From UBA1067 sp050874585 (GTDB lineage Bacteria > Verrucomicrobiota > Kiritimatiellia > RFP12 > UBA1067), in NCBI GenBank assembly GCA_050874585.1, contig JBNMKZ010000003.1, forward strand, positions 1 through 64,000: DNA of 64,000 nt, in the 5' to 3' direction. The translations under genes and the position numbers were made by a program. Of this stretch, positions 40,254-48,148 are shown in pieces; the first letter of the stretch is position 1, and the number at the start of each line of letters is the position of its first letter. The notes beneath the pieces were generated by a model. That model searched no databases and was not told where the DNA came from. It worked only from the letters and a program-made list of their open reading frames with translations.

Positions 40254-40766
40254 ATGGGGAAAGGCAAGAAGACAGAACCGGAAAAGACATTTCTTGAGGC
40301 GGAGGACGAAGATATTGTCCTCGACGCTTTCATTGATTTGGTGCCTTCAACAGCCGCTAAATTCAAGGCGGCTAATGCCAAGTGCCCCCAAAGTTTTGTC
40401 AAGAAGTTGCGAGACATAAGATCCTCTCAGCGTGTCGTGGCCGAGGCGGTCGCCGAATATGCTGGCGCCAAGTTGATGCGCATGAGGTGGGAGTGCCGTC
40501 GCCTTGAGCGGAAGAAGATCACCCGCTTGGACCATAACCTCTTGAGCATTTACGACTCGGTTAACGATGCTTTGCCGATCAAGGAGTTGAGTCCTGAAGA
40601 TGAAGAGGCGCGGGGACGCGATTTGCTGGACAGATGCAAGGAGCGGGCGGAGCGCATGAACGTGCCGGGATTCACGATTGATCCGTCTGTTGCGAAAGGG
40701 GAACTGCAATGCATCGCCAACGACGAAGGGTATGAGAAAAGGGAGATAACATGGAAGAGACCGTGA
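40254..40766 (+). CDS. Unknown protein, first gene of the DUF3732 operon
   Basis: I do not recognise this 170-residue soluble protein. It is charged and helix-rich, with a basic centre (RMRWECRRLERKKITR) and an acidic patch (ELSPEDEEARGRDLLDR). GAGGA precedes its ATG. Its 3' end overlaps the next gene by 16 bases, placing it in the same coupled operon as the putative middle component and the DUF3732 ATPase. It could be the third component of an ABC-3C-type system or an accessory factor. Confidence 0.7.
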   Translation: MGKGKKTEPEKTFLEAEDEDIVLDAFIDLVPSTAAKFKAANAKCPQSFVKKLRDIRSSQRVVAEAVAEYAGAKLMRMRWECRRLERKKITRLDHNLLSIYDSVNDALPIKELSPEDEEARGRDLLDRCKERAERMNVPGFTIDPSVAKGELQCIANDEGYEKREITWKRP

Positions 40767-41269
40767 ACAGGCAAAAAGGATCGTCGCTTGACGATGTTTG
40801 GGATTCTCCTATTGGAGGAGCTTATCTCATTTGGCGTTTTGCGAAAGGGTATGCGAAGGAGCGAAGTCCGGGACCGAATGCGCTCCTCGTCTTTGCCGCG
40901 ATGGCGTTGGTGCTTGACGGGTCGTTCTCGTCCCAGATCGTGCCGGGCGGGAATCTCGCAGACTATTCCTTTGCATTTCACGATTCGTCGGGGAAGGCGG
41001 CGAAGTCGCTGGCGGGTCTGCAAGATCGCATCATGGACCTGCGCGAATGGACGTTGAAGTCGCTTGAGTTCGCGATGGTGACACGTCTGGTAGAGCTGAT
41101 TCCAGAAACGGGAGTGGTCGTGCCCGTACTTCAAGAAGAGGTGCGTACATCGGCCAAGCTGGCAAGAGGATTCAAGGACAACGAGGGACTTAAGGCGGAG
41201 AACCTCGGCGGGATATTCGCCCGCACAAAGGACGCCGACATTTCATACTATCTGGGAGTTAGATTCTGA
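40751..41269 (+). CDS. Putative ABC-three-component middle component
   Basis: This 172-residue protein lies directly before a DUF3732 ATPase and overlaps it by one base (TGATG). Proteins of this size in that position are the middle components of ABC-3C systems. The N-terminal SPIGGAYLIWRFAKGYAKE and the helical DRIMDLREWTLKSLEFAM segments fit an all-helical winged adaptor, but the assignment rests mainly on position. It has no catalytic motif and no membrane segment. Its likely role is to link the ATPase to an effector. Confidence 0.6.
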   Translation: MEETVNRQKGSSLDDVWDSPIGGAYLIWRFAKGYAKERSPGPNALLVFAAMALVLDGSFSSQIVPGGNLADYSFAFHDSSGKAAKSLAGLQDRIMDLREWTLKSLEFAMVTRLVELIPETGVVVPVLQEEVRTSAKLARGFKDNEGLKAENLGGIFARTKDADISYYLGVRF

Positions 41270-43263
41270 TGAAACTTCAAATCAAAAAGCTGTTTCTCGT
41301 CCAGCGCGGCACTCACGAACTGAAGGCCTACGACTTCGAGCCGGGAAAGCTCAACATCATTGTCGGACAAGGCGCACGTGGCAAGACGACCGTCTGGTCG
41401 ATCATCGACTATGTGTGCTGTTCAAACGAGTGCGATATCGACAGCGACATCTCAAATGCAGTCGAGTGGGTGGGACTTCAGATTCTCACTCCTCTTGGCG
41501 TGTATGTCATCGCACGGGAGCTGAAGGACGAACTGAACGCGCAGAGTTCCGTTTACTACATGAAGCACCTTGAGGCCGATGTTTACGAGGTCGATGGTCT
41601 TGAAGTGAAGGCGAACTCGAATAAGGCGGCTGTGAAGGGATTGCTCGACCGCATTTGCGGGGTCGAGGCAATGACTACCCAGGCCGACGAGAACGGACAG
41701 AAGATATCCTTTTCCATTAGGTATCTTCTTGAAATCGTGGGTCAGGACTATCGGACGCTCTCGGACCAGCAACGACTGTTCGCCTGTCAGATTCCCCAGC
41801 AGGAGCAGACGGTCATCAAGTATTTCGCGTCGATTCTCGGAGTTCAGGCTGATGCCTTGAATCTGCTCCGAGCAGAAAAGCAGTCGACAGAGAAGGAACT
41901 CAAGCAGCTCAAGGATGAGTACAAGCGAGCTTTGTCCGTTTCCGAGACCTGGAAGAGCGACTTGTCAGATCAGTTGCTTGAGGCGAAGAAGCTGACGATG
42001 ATCCCTGCGGACGTAGCAATTCCGAAAGACGTCGACAAGTGCCTTGAACTCGTCAAAAGCATCATCAGCGAGGCGCGTGAGAAGCCGATGGTATCGTATA
42101 ATGTGGATCTGCTGGGTGAACTTGCGGAGAAGGTGACGAAGAACAAGGAGCGGAAGTCGGAGCTTGAAATCGAGATCGAGCAGCTCCAGGTGCGCATCGA
42201 GGAGCTTGAAGGGCTCGAGAAGAAGGCCGAAGCGATCCACAAGGAGGCTATTCGCGTGAAGGATCGCATGGAGATCGCCAAGTGGATGGCGGCGAACTGG
42301 GGCGAATGTGAACAGACGTTCTTCCGCTATCCCTATTCCGATGGAAGGACGGCGGAGGAGGTTCGCGAAGAGATATCCCGGCTGAATGCCGCGCTTTCGC
42401 AATACGAAAAGACTGCGTTGTCTAATGACAAGGTTCTTCAGTTCAAGAACCTGAACACGGCCGAGAAGAAGCGGCTCAAGGAACGCCAGACGAAGCTCGC
42501 GAAGGAAGTGGCCGAGCTGCGGAGAGAAATAGAGGGGCTGAAGAATCAAGGAAAGTCCGAGAAGGAGCGCATTGAACAATATGAAAGCGTCAACCAAAGG
42601 GCGCGAGAGTTGATCGGAAAACTTGGCAAGACCCAAGACCTTGTCGAGGGCTTGTCCGATGCGGGGGTGATTGCCAGAAAGATCGAGTCGCTCAAGGCAA
42701 AAGTCGACGCGCTTGAGCAGAAGGTCAATCTTGAAAAGGCCCGCGTCGAGGCAATGCAGAAGGACAAGCTGGAGGAGTTGTCGAGGCGTTCGTTTGAGAT
42801 CGCCCAGGGAGTCGGGCTTAACGAGTCCTTTAACTTTGCCAATATTCTGTTTGATGCCGACAAGCTCGACTTCAAGATTCTTCGCGCCGATGGCGAAACC
42901 TACCTCAAGAATCGCAAGTCGACGGCAAATCATGTGGCGTTCCACATCGGGGTTACCGCAGCCATGCAGGAGATCTGCGCGGGGAATGAGAAATCGTTGC
43001 TCCCGGATTTCGTCATTTACGACCAGCCGACACAGGGAAGAAGCGGTGTGGCGGGTGGTGAGAATGTCGGTGAGAGCTGCTTCGTGAATATCGCGAAGGA
43101 ACTTTCTAAGTCGGTCGGATTGTCTGCCGAGCGGTGGCAGCCAATCTTGATTGATTCGTGGAGTCGCGAGACCTTGGATAAACTTGTCGGCGTGGAGTAT
43201 CACCTTGTTGCTGATCTTGACACGACGAAAGGTTTGGTCCCCGTCGATTGGATGAAAGCATGA
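41269..43263 (+). CDS. DUF3732 family SMC/RecN-like ATPase
   Basis: The 664-residue protein has an N-terminal ATPase half with Walker A VGQGARGKTT near residue 33, a long central coiled coil (about residues 270-520, heptad-rich with many Glu, Lys and Leu) and a C-terminal half with the Walker B/D-loop LPDFVIYDQPTQG. This is the layout of DUF3732 ATPases, whose usual motif is DQPSQ. The protein would dimerise and sense DNA or its ends. In ABC-3C systems such ATPases control an effector during phage attack. Its stop overlaps the next start by ATGA. Confidence 0.85.
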   Translation: MKLQIKKLFLVQRGTHELKAYDFEPGKLNIIVGQGARGKTTVWSIIDYVCCSNECDIDSDISNAVEWVGLQILTPLGVYVIARELKDELNAQSSVYYMKHLEADVYEVDGLEVKANSNKAAVKGLLDRICGVEAMTTQADENGQKISFSIRYLLEIVGQDYRTLSDQQRLFACQIPQQEQTVIKYFASILGVQADALNLLRAEKQSTEKELKQLKDEYKRALSVSETWKSDLSDQLLEAKKLTMIPADVAIPKDVDKCLELVKSIISEAREKPMVSYNVDLLGELAEKVTKNKERKSELEIEIEQLQVRIEELEGLEKKAEAIHKEAIRVKDRMEIAKWMAANWGECEQTFFRYPYSDGRTAEEVREEISRLNAALSQYEKTALSNDKVLQFKNLNTAEKKRLKERQTKLAKEVAELRREIEGLKNQGKSEKERIEQYESVNQRARELIGKLGKTQDLVEGLSDAGVIARKIESLKAKVDALEQKVNLEKARVEAMQKDKLEELSRRSFEIAQGVGLNESFNFANILFDADKLDFKILRADGETYLKNRKSTANHVAFHIGVTAAMQEICAGNEKSLLPDFVIYDQPTQGRSGVAGGENVGESCFVNIAKELSKSVGLSAERWQPILIDSWSRETLDKLVGVEYHLVADLDTTKGLVPVDWMKA

Positions 43264-43979
43264 AGCTGCTTCTTGCTGAGATAGAGAATGTCCGCGAATG
43301 TATCCGCAAGCTGGATGCAGACGAGATTACCGACAAGACCAAAGTGGCGGAGGAGCGGGCATATCTGGTCCGATGCTTCGACCGTCGCGAATCCCCAATC
43401 CTGTATCTCGGCGAGATCTTGAAGGACGAGCTTGGCGAATCCAAGGCGGACAAAGCCAAGTCGGCTGAGATCGACGCATTGATCGAAGACGTGCTGAACG
43501 ACATTGAGGAATCCGGCTATGTTGGTCTCAATCCAAAGTATCCAATCAAGAGGCGCAGGGGAAGGCCGTCAGGCACGACTCGGCATAAGCCACTCAACCC
43601 TCGCACTCGTGTGAATCTGACCGAACACGGATATCGGTTTTCGATGACGTCTGACTTCTCGTGCATCCTTGATGAACTCCATAAGCCGCCGGAGTACAAG
43701 ATTTCGATGTATGAAGGGCTTACGGCTGATAAAGCAATCGAAGTGATCAAGACGTTGGTTGAAGCGGCTAAGGCGAAGAAGAACGAGGGCTGGGTCAAAT
43801 CCGAATCTTGGTGGCGTGGCGCGTTTCAAAAAGACGTGTATCTTCGTTTCCGGGACGAGCAGATACAACGCGGCAAGAAGGCCAATGGACATAACGGCGA
43901 GTGGAGAATCATAACCGACGGGGAATTTGACTCTCTTTCTGCTAAAGGCAAATATCACTTTAGGGACAATGTAAACTGA
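43260..43979 (+). CDS. Unknown protein with AT-hook-like motif, last gene of the DUF3732 operon
   Basis: This protein of about 239 residues is coupled to the DUF3732 ATPase by ATGA. The N-terminal third is acidic and helical (ESKADKAKSAEIDALIEDVLNDIEES). The centre holds a basic run, IKRRRGRPSGTTRHKP, whose RGRP core resembles an AT-hook that binds DNA minor grooves. The C-terminal half (about 100 residues, rich in Trp and aromatic residues) is not recognised. It may be a DNA-binding effector of the operon. A terminator follows about 60 bases downstream. Confidence 0.7.
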   Translation: MKLLLAEIENVRECIRKLDADEITDKTKVAEERAYLVRCFDRRESPILYLGEILKDELGESKADKAKSAEIDALIEDVLNDIEESGYVGLNPKYPIKRRRGRPSGTTRHKPLNPRTRVNLTEHGYRFSMTSDFSCILDELHKPPEYKISMYEGLTADKAIEVIKTLVEAAKAKKNEGWVKSESWWRGAFQKDVYLRFRDEQIQRGKKANGHNGEWRIITDGEFDSLSAKGKYHFRDNVN

Positions 43980-44038
43980 TTTCCGATTCGGGAAATTTAC
44001 AGCTGATTTTTCGTTTACAGCTAAATTGAGCGGTAGAG

Positions 44039-44067
44039 CGCGGAACTTAACGGTTCCGCGTTTTTTT
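44039..44067 (+). terminator. Intrinsic terminator of the DUF3732 operon
   Basis: CGCGGAAC pairs with GTTCCGCG around a TTAACG loop, followed by seven T. Upstream, TTTACAGCT is repeated twice (43997 and 44015 regions). The 43980-44194 stretch holds no other gene. Confidence 0.9.
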
Positions 44068-44194
44068 ATGCCCTTTTAACGCCTTTTCAGGCGGCATTAA
44101 ATTTTTGTTTTACCCTGATGACTTGAACACCGATTTACAGACATGATGGTGGCAGTTCTTTGAGCGAATAGTCGCCTGTTGCCAAGGCTCGCTC

Positions 44195-44380
44195 ATGGAA
44201 TTAGCAGCACAACAGCTGCGGAAAGAACTGGCCATGGGCAATAGCCATCGTGTGATGCAGACCATCCCGTGCGTTTCCGAGGTGATTTTCGTCGGTTTTG
44301 AGATTACGGAACAAATCTCAGAGCTGGCAACAAACATCTTTGCCGCTCTGGGAGATGCCTGCTTCATTTTTGGCAATTGA
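44195..44380 (+). CDS. Possible small protein of 61 residues
   Basis: An open frame encodes 61 residues (MELAAQQLRKELAMGNSHRV and so on). Codon choice is coding-like, but there is no clear ribosome site, no promoter and no recognisable family. It lies between the defence block and the phage early genes. It may be a remnant of a larger gene or non-coding. Confidence 0.3.
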   Translation: MELAAQQLRKELAMGNSHRVMQTIPCVSEVIFVGFEITEQISELATNIFAALGDACFIFGN

Positions 44381-44446
44381 CCACTCGGCAAGAGGCAGAC
44401 GCGAACCTGCCCGCTTCGCCGGGTGACGAGGGTCTTTGGAAATCTG

Positions 44447-44506
44447 AAAAAAGTTTGGATTTTTCGGGACTGGGAAGGTTCGGGCCTCGAAAAACGTGGC
44501 TGCGGG
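44447..44506 (+). repeat. Two-state hairpin element, copy B
   Basis: An A6 tract, AGTTTGGA, then TTTTTCGGGACTGGGA, a short spacer and GGGCCTCGAAAAACGTGG. The T-tract can pair with the A-tract on either side. It ends about 40 bases before the ATG of the sigma-like gene, with AAAGGA between. Confidence 0.8.
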
Positions 44507-44545
44507 GCGGAGATCGTCTCGCGGCACACAGAAAGGAAAACGAAA

Positions 44546-45118
44546 ATGAAGAAGCCCGAAGTCAGGCTGGAGGACACGTTCCCCGCCGTCACCATCAAGT
44601 ACGTCAACTCGAAGGTCCGCAAGATGACGATCATCTACGGCTTCACGCCGCACGAGGCGGAGGACTTCCGCCAGAGTATGTACCTCAAACTCGTCAAGGC
44701 ACTTGACCAGTTCGACCCGAAGCGCGGCGCGAAGCTCGAGACCTTCCTCCATTGCTGCGTCGACAACTTCGCGAAGGACTACATCACGAAGCTGCGCCGT
44801 CCGCAGAAGATCGTGCGCACCGTGTTCGTCCTCGACTCGCCCGTCCGCCGTTGTTCCGTCGACGGCGAGGAGGAGATTCCGATGATCGAGACGATCCCCG
44901 ACGAGTCGATGCCGGGGCAGATGCTCGCGGACATCCGCAGCGACGTGAGGAGCGTCCTCGCCCGCCTTGACGACCTGCCGCGCCGCATCTGCGAGATGCT
45001 CATGGCGGGCGTCGAGAAGCGCGAGCTTCCGAGGCGTCTCGGGATCTCCAAGACGCGCTTCTACGGCGTCGTGTTCCCACAGCTCAAGGCGCAGTTCAAG
45101 GATCTGCTCGATTCCTGA
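44546..45118 (+). CDS. Sigma factor-like protein
   Basis: This 190-residue protein has the outline of a sigma70/ECF factor. A region-2-like helix set is present (TPHEAEDFRQSMYLKLVKALDQFDPKRGAKLETFLHCCVDNFAKDYI), followed by an acidic linker. A region-4-like helix-turn-helix (PRRICEMLMAGVEKRELPRRLGISKTRFYGVV) comes last. It would direct RNA polymerase to phage promoters or act as a regulator. An upstream extension of the frame runs through repeat copy B and is not coding. Copies B and C of the repeat flank the gene on both sides. Confidence 0.75.
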   Translation: MKKPEVRLEDTFPAVTIKYVNSKVRKMTIIYGFTPHEAEDFRQSMYLKLVKALDQFDPKRGAKLETFLHCCVDNFAKDYITKLRRPQKIVRTVFVLDSPVRRCSVDGEEEIPMIETIPDESMPGQMLADIRSDVRSVLARLDDLPRRICEMLMAGVEKRELPRRLGISKTRFYGVVFPQLKAQFKDLLDS

Positions 45119-45168
45119 AAAAGTTCGGGACTGAATCTCCCCGGACCTCGAAAAACGAGGCCGCGGGG
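45116..45168 (+). repeat. Two-state hairpin element, copy C
   Basis: This begins at the sigma-like gene's stop codon with AAAAAGTTCGGGACTGAA, then a spacer and CGGACCTCGAAAAACGAGG. The first hairpin is shortened compared with other copies. The RecE-like gene starts 37 bases later, with AGGGAAAAG as ribosome site. Confidence 0.75.
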
Positions 45169-45204
45169 AGTGAAGACGCGAAAGCGCAGAAGGGAAAAGA
45201 AAAC

Positions 45205-46050
45205 ATGAACAAGACAAGATCAGACTATCCGTTCTTCGCCGACATCCCGGCGGAGCAGTATCACCAGGACGCCCGCGACGGGAAGTTCCTTTCGAGCCAT
45301 CTGCTCGGCGACTTCCGCAAGTGTCCGCTCACCTACCACCAGAAGATGACGGGCGTGATCCCGCCGCAGGACTCCGCCGCCTACTGGATGGGCCGTGCCG
45401 TCCACACGCTCGTCTGCGAGGGACGCTCCGTGTTCGACAAGGAGTTTCTCGTCACGGACGGGCCGGTGAATCCGAAGACGGGGGAGCCGTTCGGAAAGCT
45501 CACGAAGGCGTACAAGGAGTGGGCCGCTGCGCAGACGCTCGTCCCGGTCAGCACAACCGACTTCGGCTTCATGGTCAAGCTCCAGAGCGCGGTGTGGCTT
45601 CACCCGATCGCGACGCGCCTCTTCGACGGCGGCTGGGCCGAGGGGACGGTGCGCACGGAGTACAACGGCGAACCCGTGCAGATCCGAATCGACTATTTCA
45701 ATCCGAACTTCGTCGATGACACGACGGGCGCGAAGGGCGCGATCATCGACTTGAAGACCTGCGACACCATCGACTTCTTCGAGTCCGACGCCCGCAAGTA
45801 CGGCTACATGCACCAGCTCGCCTTCTACCGCGAGGTGATGCGCATCGCGTCGGGAGAGGAGTTCCCCGTGTACATCGTCGCCGTCGAGAAGAAGGCTCCG
45901 TTCAGGGTCGGCGTGTGGAAGCTCGCCACCGAGGCGCTGGACGAGGCGAAGGCCGCGAACGAACGCGCACTCTCGCTTCTCCGCGAATGCCGCTGCCAGA
46001 ACGTCTGGCCGACCGGCTACGAGGAACTCCGCGTCATGGACAGCATCTGA
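45205..46050 (+). CDS. RecE-like PD-(D/E)xK exonuclease (DUF3799 type)
   Basis: The 281-residue nuclease has the N-terminal IPAEQYHQDARDGKFLSSHLLGDFRKCPLTYH segment of this family. AYWMGRAVHTLVCEG carries the early histidine, and the catalytic core is AIIDLKTCD followed by KYGYMHQLAFYREVM. It resects double-stranded DNA ends for phage recombination, working with an annealing or strand-exchange protein. The Sak4-like gene follows after 41 bases, so the pair forms a phage two-component recombination module. Confidence 0.88.
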   Translation: MNKTRSDYPFFADIPAEQYHQDARDGKFLSSHLLGDFRKCPLTYHQKMTGVIPPQDSAAYWMGRAVHTLVCEGRSVFDKEFLVTDGPVNPKTGEPFGKLTKAYKEWAAAQTLVPVSTTDFGFMVKLQSAVWLHPIATRLFDGGWAEGTVRTEYNGEPVQIRIDYFNPNFVDDTTGAKGAIIDLKTCDTIDFFESDARKYGYMHQLAFYREVMRIASGEEFPVYIVAVEKKAPFRVGVWKLATEALDEAKAANERALSLLRECRCQNVWPTGYEELRVMDSI

Positions 46051-46091
46051 AATCCATCCACCCAAACACACAAGCAAGAAAGGCAGAAATT

Positions 46092-46835
46092 ATGTCTCTT
46101 ATCGGTTCAATCACCAAGGGCCGCGAACAGCAGCCGCCCCGCATCATGGTCTACGGCGCGGAGGGCGTCGGCAAGTCCACCTTCGCGTCACTCGCGCCGA
46201 GCCCCGTTTTCGTCCAGACCGAGGACGGCCTCTCGGAGATCGACACGTCGAAGTTCCCGCTGGCGCGGACGTTCGAGGACGTCGTGATGCAGCTCCAGGC
46301 CGTGCGCGACGAACAGCACGAGTACGGTACGCTCGTCATCGACTCGGTCGACTGGCTGGAGCGTCTCGTGTGGGACCGCGTGTGCGCCGACTACGGCGTG
46401 AAGTCAATCGAGAAGGCCGACGGGGGCTACGGGAAGGGGTATGTCCACGCGCTCACCTACTGGCGTCAGATCGTCTCGATCCTGAACGACATCCGTTCCA
46501 AGCGCGGCATGGCCGTGATCCTGATCGCACACGCCGCCGTCGAACGCTTCGAGGACCCGGAACACGAGGCCTACGACCGCTACACGCCCCGGATTCACAA
46601 GAAGGCGTGTTCGCTCATCTGCGAGTGGGTCGATGCCGTTCTCTTCGCCTCGCGCCGTCTTCGCGTCGATTCGACGACGGGCAAGGCCGCCCCGGTCGGC
46701 GCGGACGGCGGCGAGCGCATCCTCCGCACCAACGGCTCCCCGGCCTGCATCGCGAAGAACCGCTTCGGGCTTCCGACGGAACTTCCGCTCTCGTGGGCCG
46801 CGTTCGTCGAGGCGCTGAAGGGAGGTGCCAAATGA
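46092..46835 (+). CDS. Sak4-like RecA-fold ATPase (single-strand annealing family)
   Basis: The 247-residue AAA/RecA-like protein has Walker A YGAEGVGKST (residues 21-30) and Walker B TLVIDSVDWLE. It is of the Sak4/phage nucleotide-binding type that promotes homologous annealing together with a single-strand binding protein. The ATG at 46092 begins directly before the first strand; a longer frame upstream lies in the previous gene. It overlaps the next small gene by ATGA. A RecE-like nuclease and a DUF669 protein on either side support a recombination role. Confidence 0.87.
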   Translation: MSLIGSITKGREQQPPRIMVYGAEGVGKSTFASLAPSPVFVQTEDGLSEIDTSKFPLARTFEDVVMQLQAVRDEQHEYGTLVIDSVDWLERLVWDRVCADYGVKSIEKADGGYGKGYVHALTYWRQIVSILNDIRSKRGMAVILIAHAAVERFEDPEHEAYDRYTPRIHKKACSLICEWVDAVLFASRRLRVDSTTGKAAPVGADGGERILRTNGSPACIAKNRFGLPTELPLSWAAFVEALKGGAK

Positions 46836-47077
46836 AGCGGCAGGTGACGGTTCTCTCTGCGGCGGTCGTGTGCGACCGCTGCGGCGAGACGATCCGGGCG
46901 GGCGAGAGGGCAATCGTCGAGTTCGACGAGAAGAGCGGCAAGTGCCGCTTCCTCCACGAGACCTGCCCCGACCAGTCCGAGACGGCGAAGGTTCCCCGTC
47001 CGCGCAGTCCGAGAGTTTCAGTCCGTGGCGCAGTCCGCGCCCGTTCCGAGAAAAACACCAAGAGAAAGGTTAGGTAA
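46832..47077 (+). CDS. Small zinc-ribbon-like protein
   Basis: The 81-residue protein carries a possible metal site (CDRCGETIRAGERAIVEF...HETCPD) in its first 55 residues and a very basic tail (RARSEKNTKRKVR). It is coupled to the Sak4-like gene by ATGA and followed after five bases by DUF669. It may bind nucleic acid as part of the recombination module, which is inference from context and charge. Confidence 0.7.
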   Translation: MKRQVTVLSAAVVCDRCGETIRAGERAIVEFDEKSGKCRFLHETCPDQSETAKVPRPRSPRVSVRGAVRARSEKNTKRKVR

Positions 47078-47082
47078 AGAAA

Positions 47083-47547
47083 ATGGCACAGTTGAACTTC
47101 GATGCCAACGAGGTCCAGCCGCTGGAGGCCTACGAGGCGATCCCGGCGGGAGAGTACGAGGCGGTCATCACGGATTCCGAGATGAAGCCCAACAAGGCGG
47201 GGACGGGTACGTTCCTCGAGCTGAAGACGGAGATCGTCTCGGGCGACCTTGCGGGTCGCAAGCTGACCGCCCGCCTGAACCTGAACAACCCCAGCACCAA
47301 GGCCGTGGAGATGGCCCGCCGCGAGCTGTCGGCGATCTGCCATGCGGTCGGCGTCCTCCGCCCGGCGGATTCCTCGGAGCTGCACAACCGTCCGCTACTC
47401 ATGAAGGTGAAGCTCGTGAAGCGCGACGACGGCACCGCCTCGAACGAGGTCGGCGGCTGGAGGGCGAAGGAGGCGGCCGCGCCCGCGACCCCGACGGCGG
47501 CGGCGAACGCCCAGGCCGCGCAGGGGACCGCACCGTGGAAGCGGTAA
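47083..47547 (+). CDS. DUF669 protein (probable single-strand DNA binding role)
   Basis: The 154-residue protein matches DUF669 in PAGEYEAVITDSEMKPNKAGTGTFLELKTEIVSGDLAGRKL and in NPSTKAVEMARRELSAICHAVG. The family is typically encoded beside Sak4 and RecE-like genes and is thought to act as an SSB-type or annealing cofactor. The last 30 residues are Ala/Pro-rich and end in TAPWKR, a flexible tail. The gene after it starts within its last codons. Confidence 0.88.
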   Translation: MAQLNFDANEVQPLEAYEAIPAGEYEAVITDSEMKPNKAGTGTFLELKTEIVSGDLAGRKLTARLNLNNPSTKAVEMARRELSAICHAVGVLRPADSSELHNRPLLMKVKLVKRDDGTASNEVGGWRAKEAAAPATPTAAANAQAAQGTAPWKR

Positions 47548-47885
47548 GCGTCGAGCTGCCGTGGCCGCCCAGCGTGAACCGCTACTACCGGGTGTTCCGA
47601 AACCGAATCCTCATATCGAGGGACGGACGGAAGTACAGGATGGTGGCGGTGTCGAGGCTGGGCGGCCTCAATCGGAAGCTCACGGGGGAGGTGTCGGTCG
47701 AGATCGACCTCTATCCCCCGGACCGTAGGAGGCGCGACATCGACAACCCGCTGAAGTGCCTCCTCGACTCGATGACCCACGCCGGGGTCTACGAGGACGA
47801 TTCGCAGATCAAGGACATCGAGCTGCACATGCGAGAGCCGATGCCCCCGGAGGGAATGGTGCATGTGACCTTAAAGGAGAAATGA
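47535..47885 (+). CDS. rusA: RusA-like Holliday junction resolvase
   Basis: The 116-residue nuclease has the RusA motifs LPWPPSVNRYYR and PDRRRRDIDNPLKCLLDSM...GVYEDDSQI, with the catalytic aspartates in RRRDIDN and EDDSQ. It cuts four-way DNA junctions produced during phage recombination. The GTG at 47535 overlaps the end of the DUF669 gene by 13 bases. The upstream part of the frame is a shadow of DUF669. Confidence 0.9.
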   Translation: MEAVSVELPWPPSVNRYYRVFRNRILISRDGRKYRMVAVSRLGGLNRKLTGEVSVEIDLYPPDRRRRDIDNPLKCLLDSMTHAGVYEDDSQIKDIELHMREPMPPEGMVHVTLKEK

Positions 47886-47887
47886 CA

Positions 47888-48145
47888 ATGTCGGACAAAG
47901 GAAACGAGGAGCGGGAGTTCATCCCGGAGTGGCGCAGAAGGCTTGAGGCGAAGAAGAAGATCGTGCAGGAGTTCATGGAGAGCCTCGACGACGACACGCT
48001 CTTCCGCGCCGCGCTCCTCTTCATGCTGGGGAACGACGATGCCGCCGTCATGAAGGAGATGAAGCTCGACGAGTTCGCCTTGAAGTCGATCAAGGAGCGG
48101 CTCGAGACGGGGCTTCGCCTTGCGGGGATCGAAACGAGGAAGTAG
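47888..48145 (+). CDS. Small acidic helical protein, unknown
   Basis: This 85-residue protein starts with MSDKGNEEREFIPEWRRRLEAKKKI. The ribosome site AAAGGAG is best spaced for the ATG at 47888; an ATG six bases earlier overlaps the RusA stop. It is highly charged and helix-rich and carries no recognised motif. The helicase gene follows after three bases, so it may be a helicase accessory factor. Confidence 0.65.
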   Translation: MSDKGNEEREFIPEWRRRLEAKKKIVQEFMESLDDDTLFRAALLFMLGNDDAAVMKEMKLDEFALKSIKERLETGLRLAGIETRK

Positions 48146-48148
48146 GCG

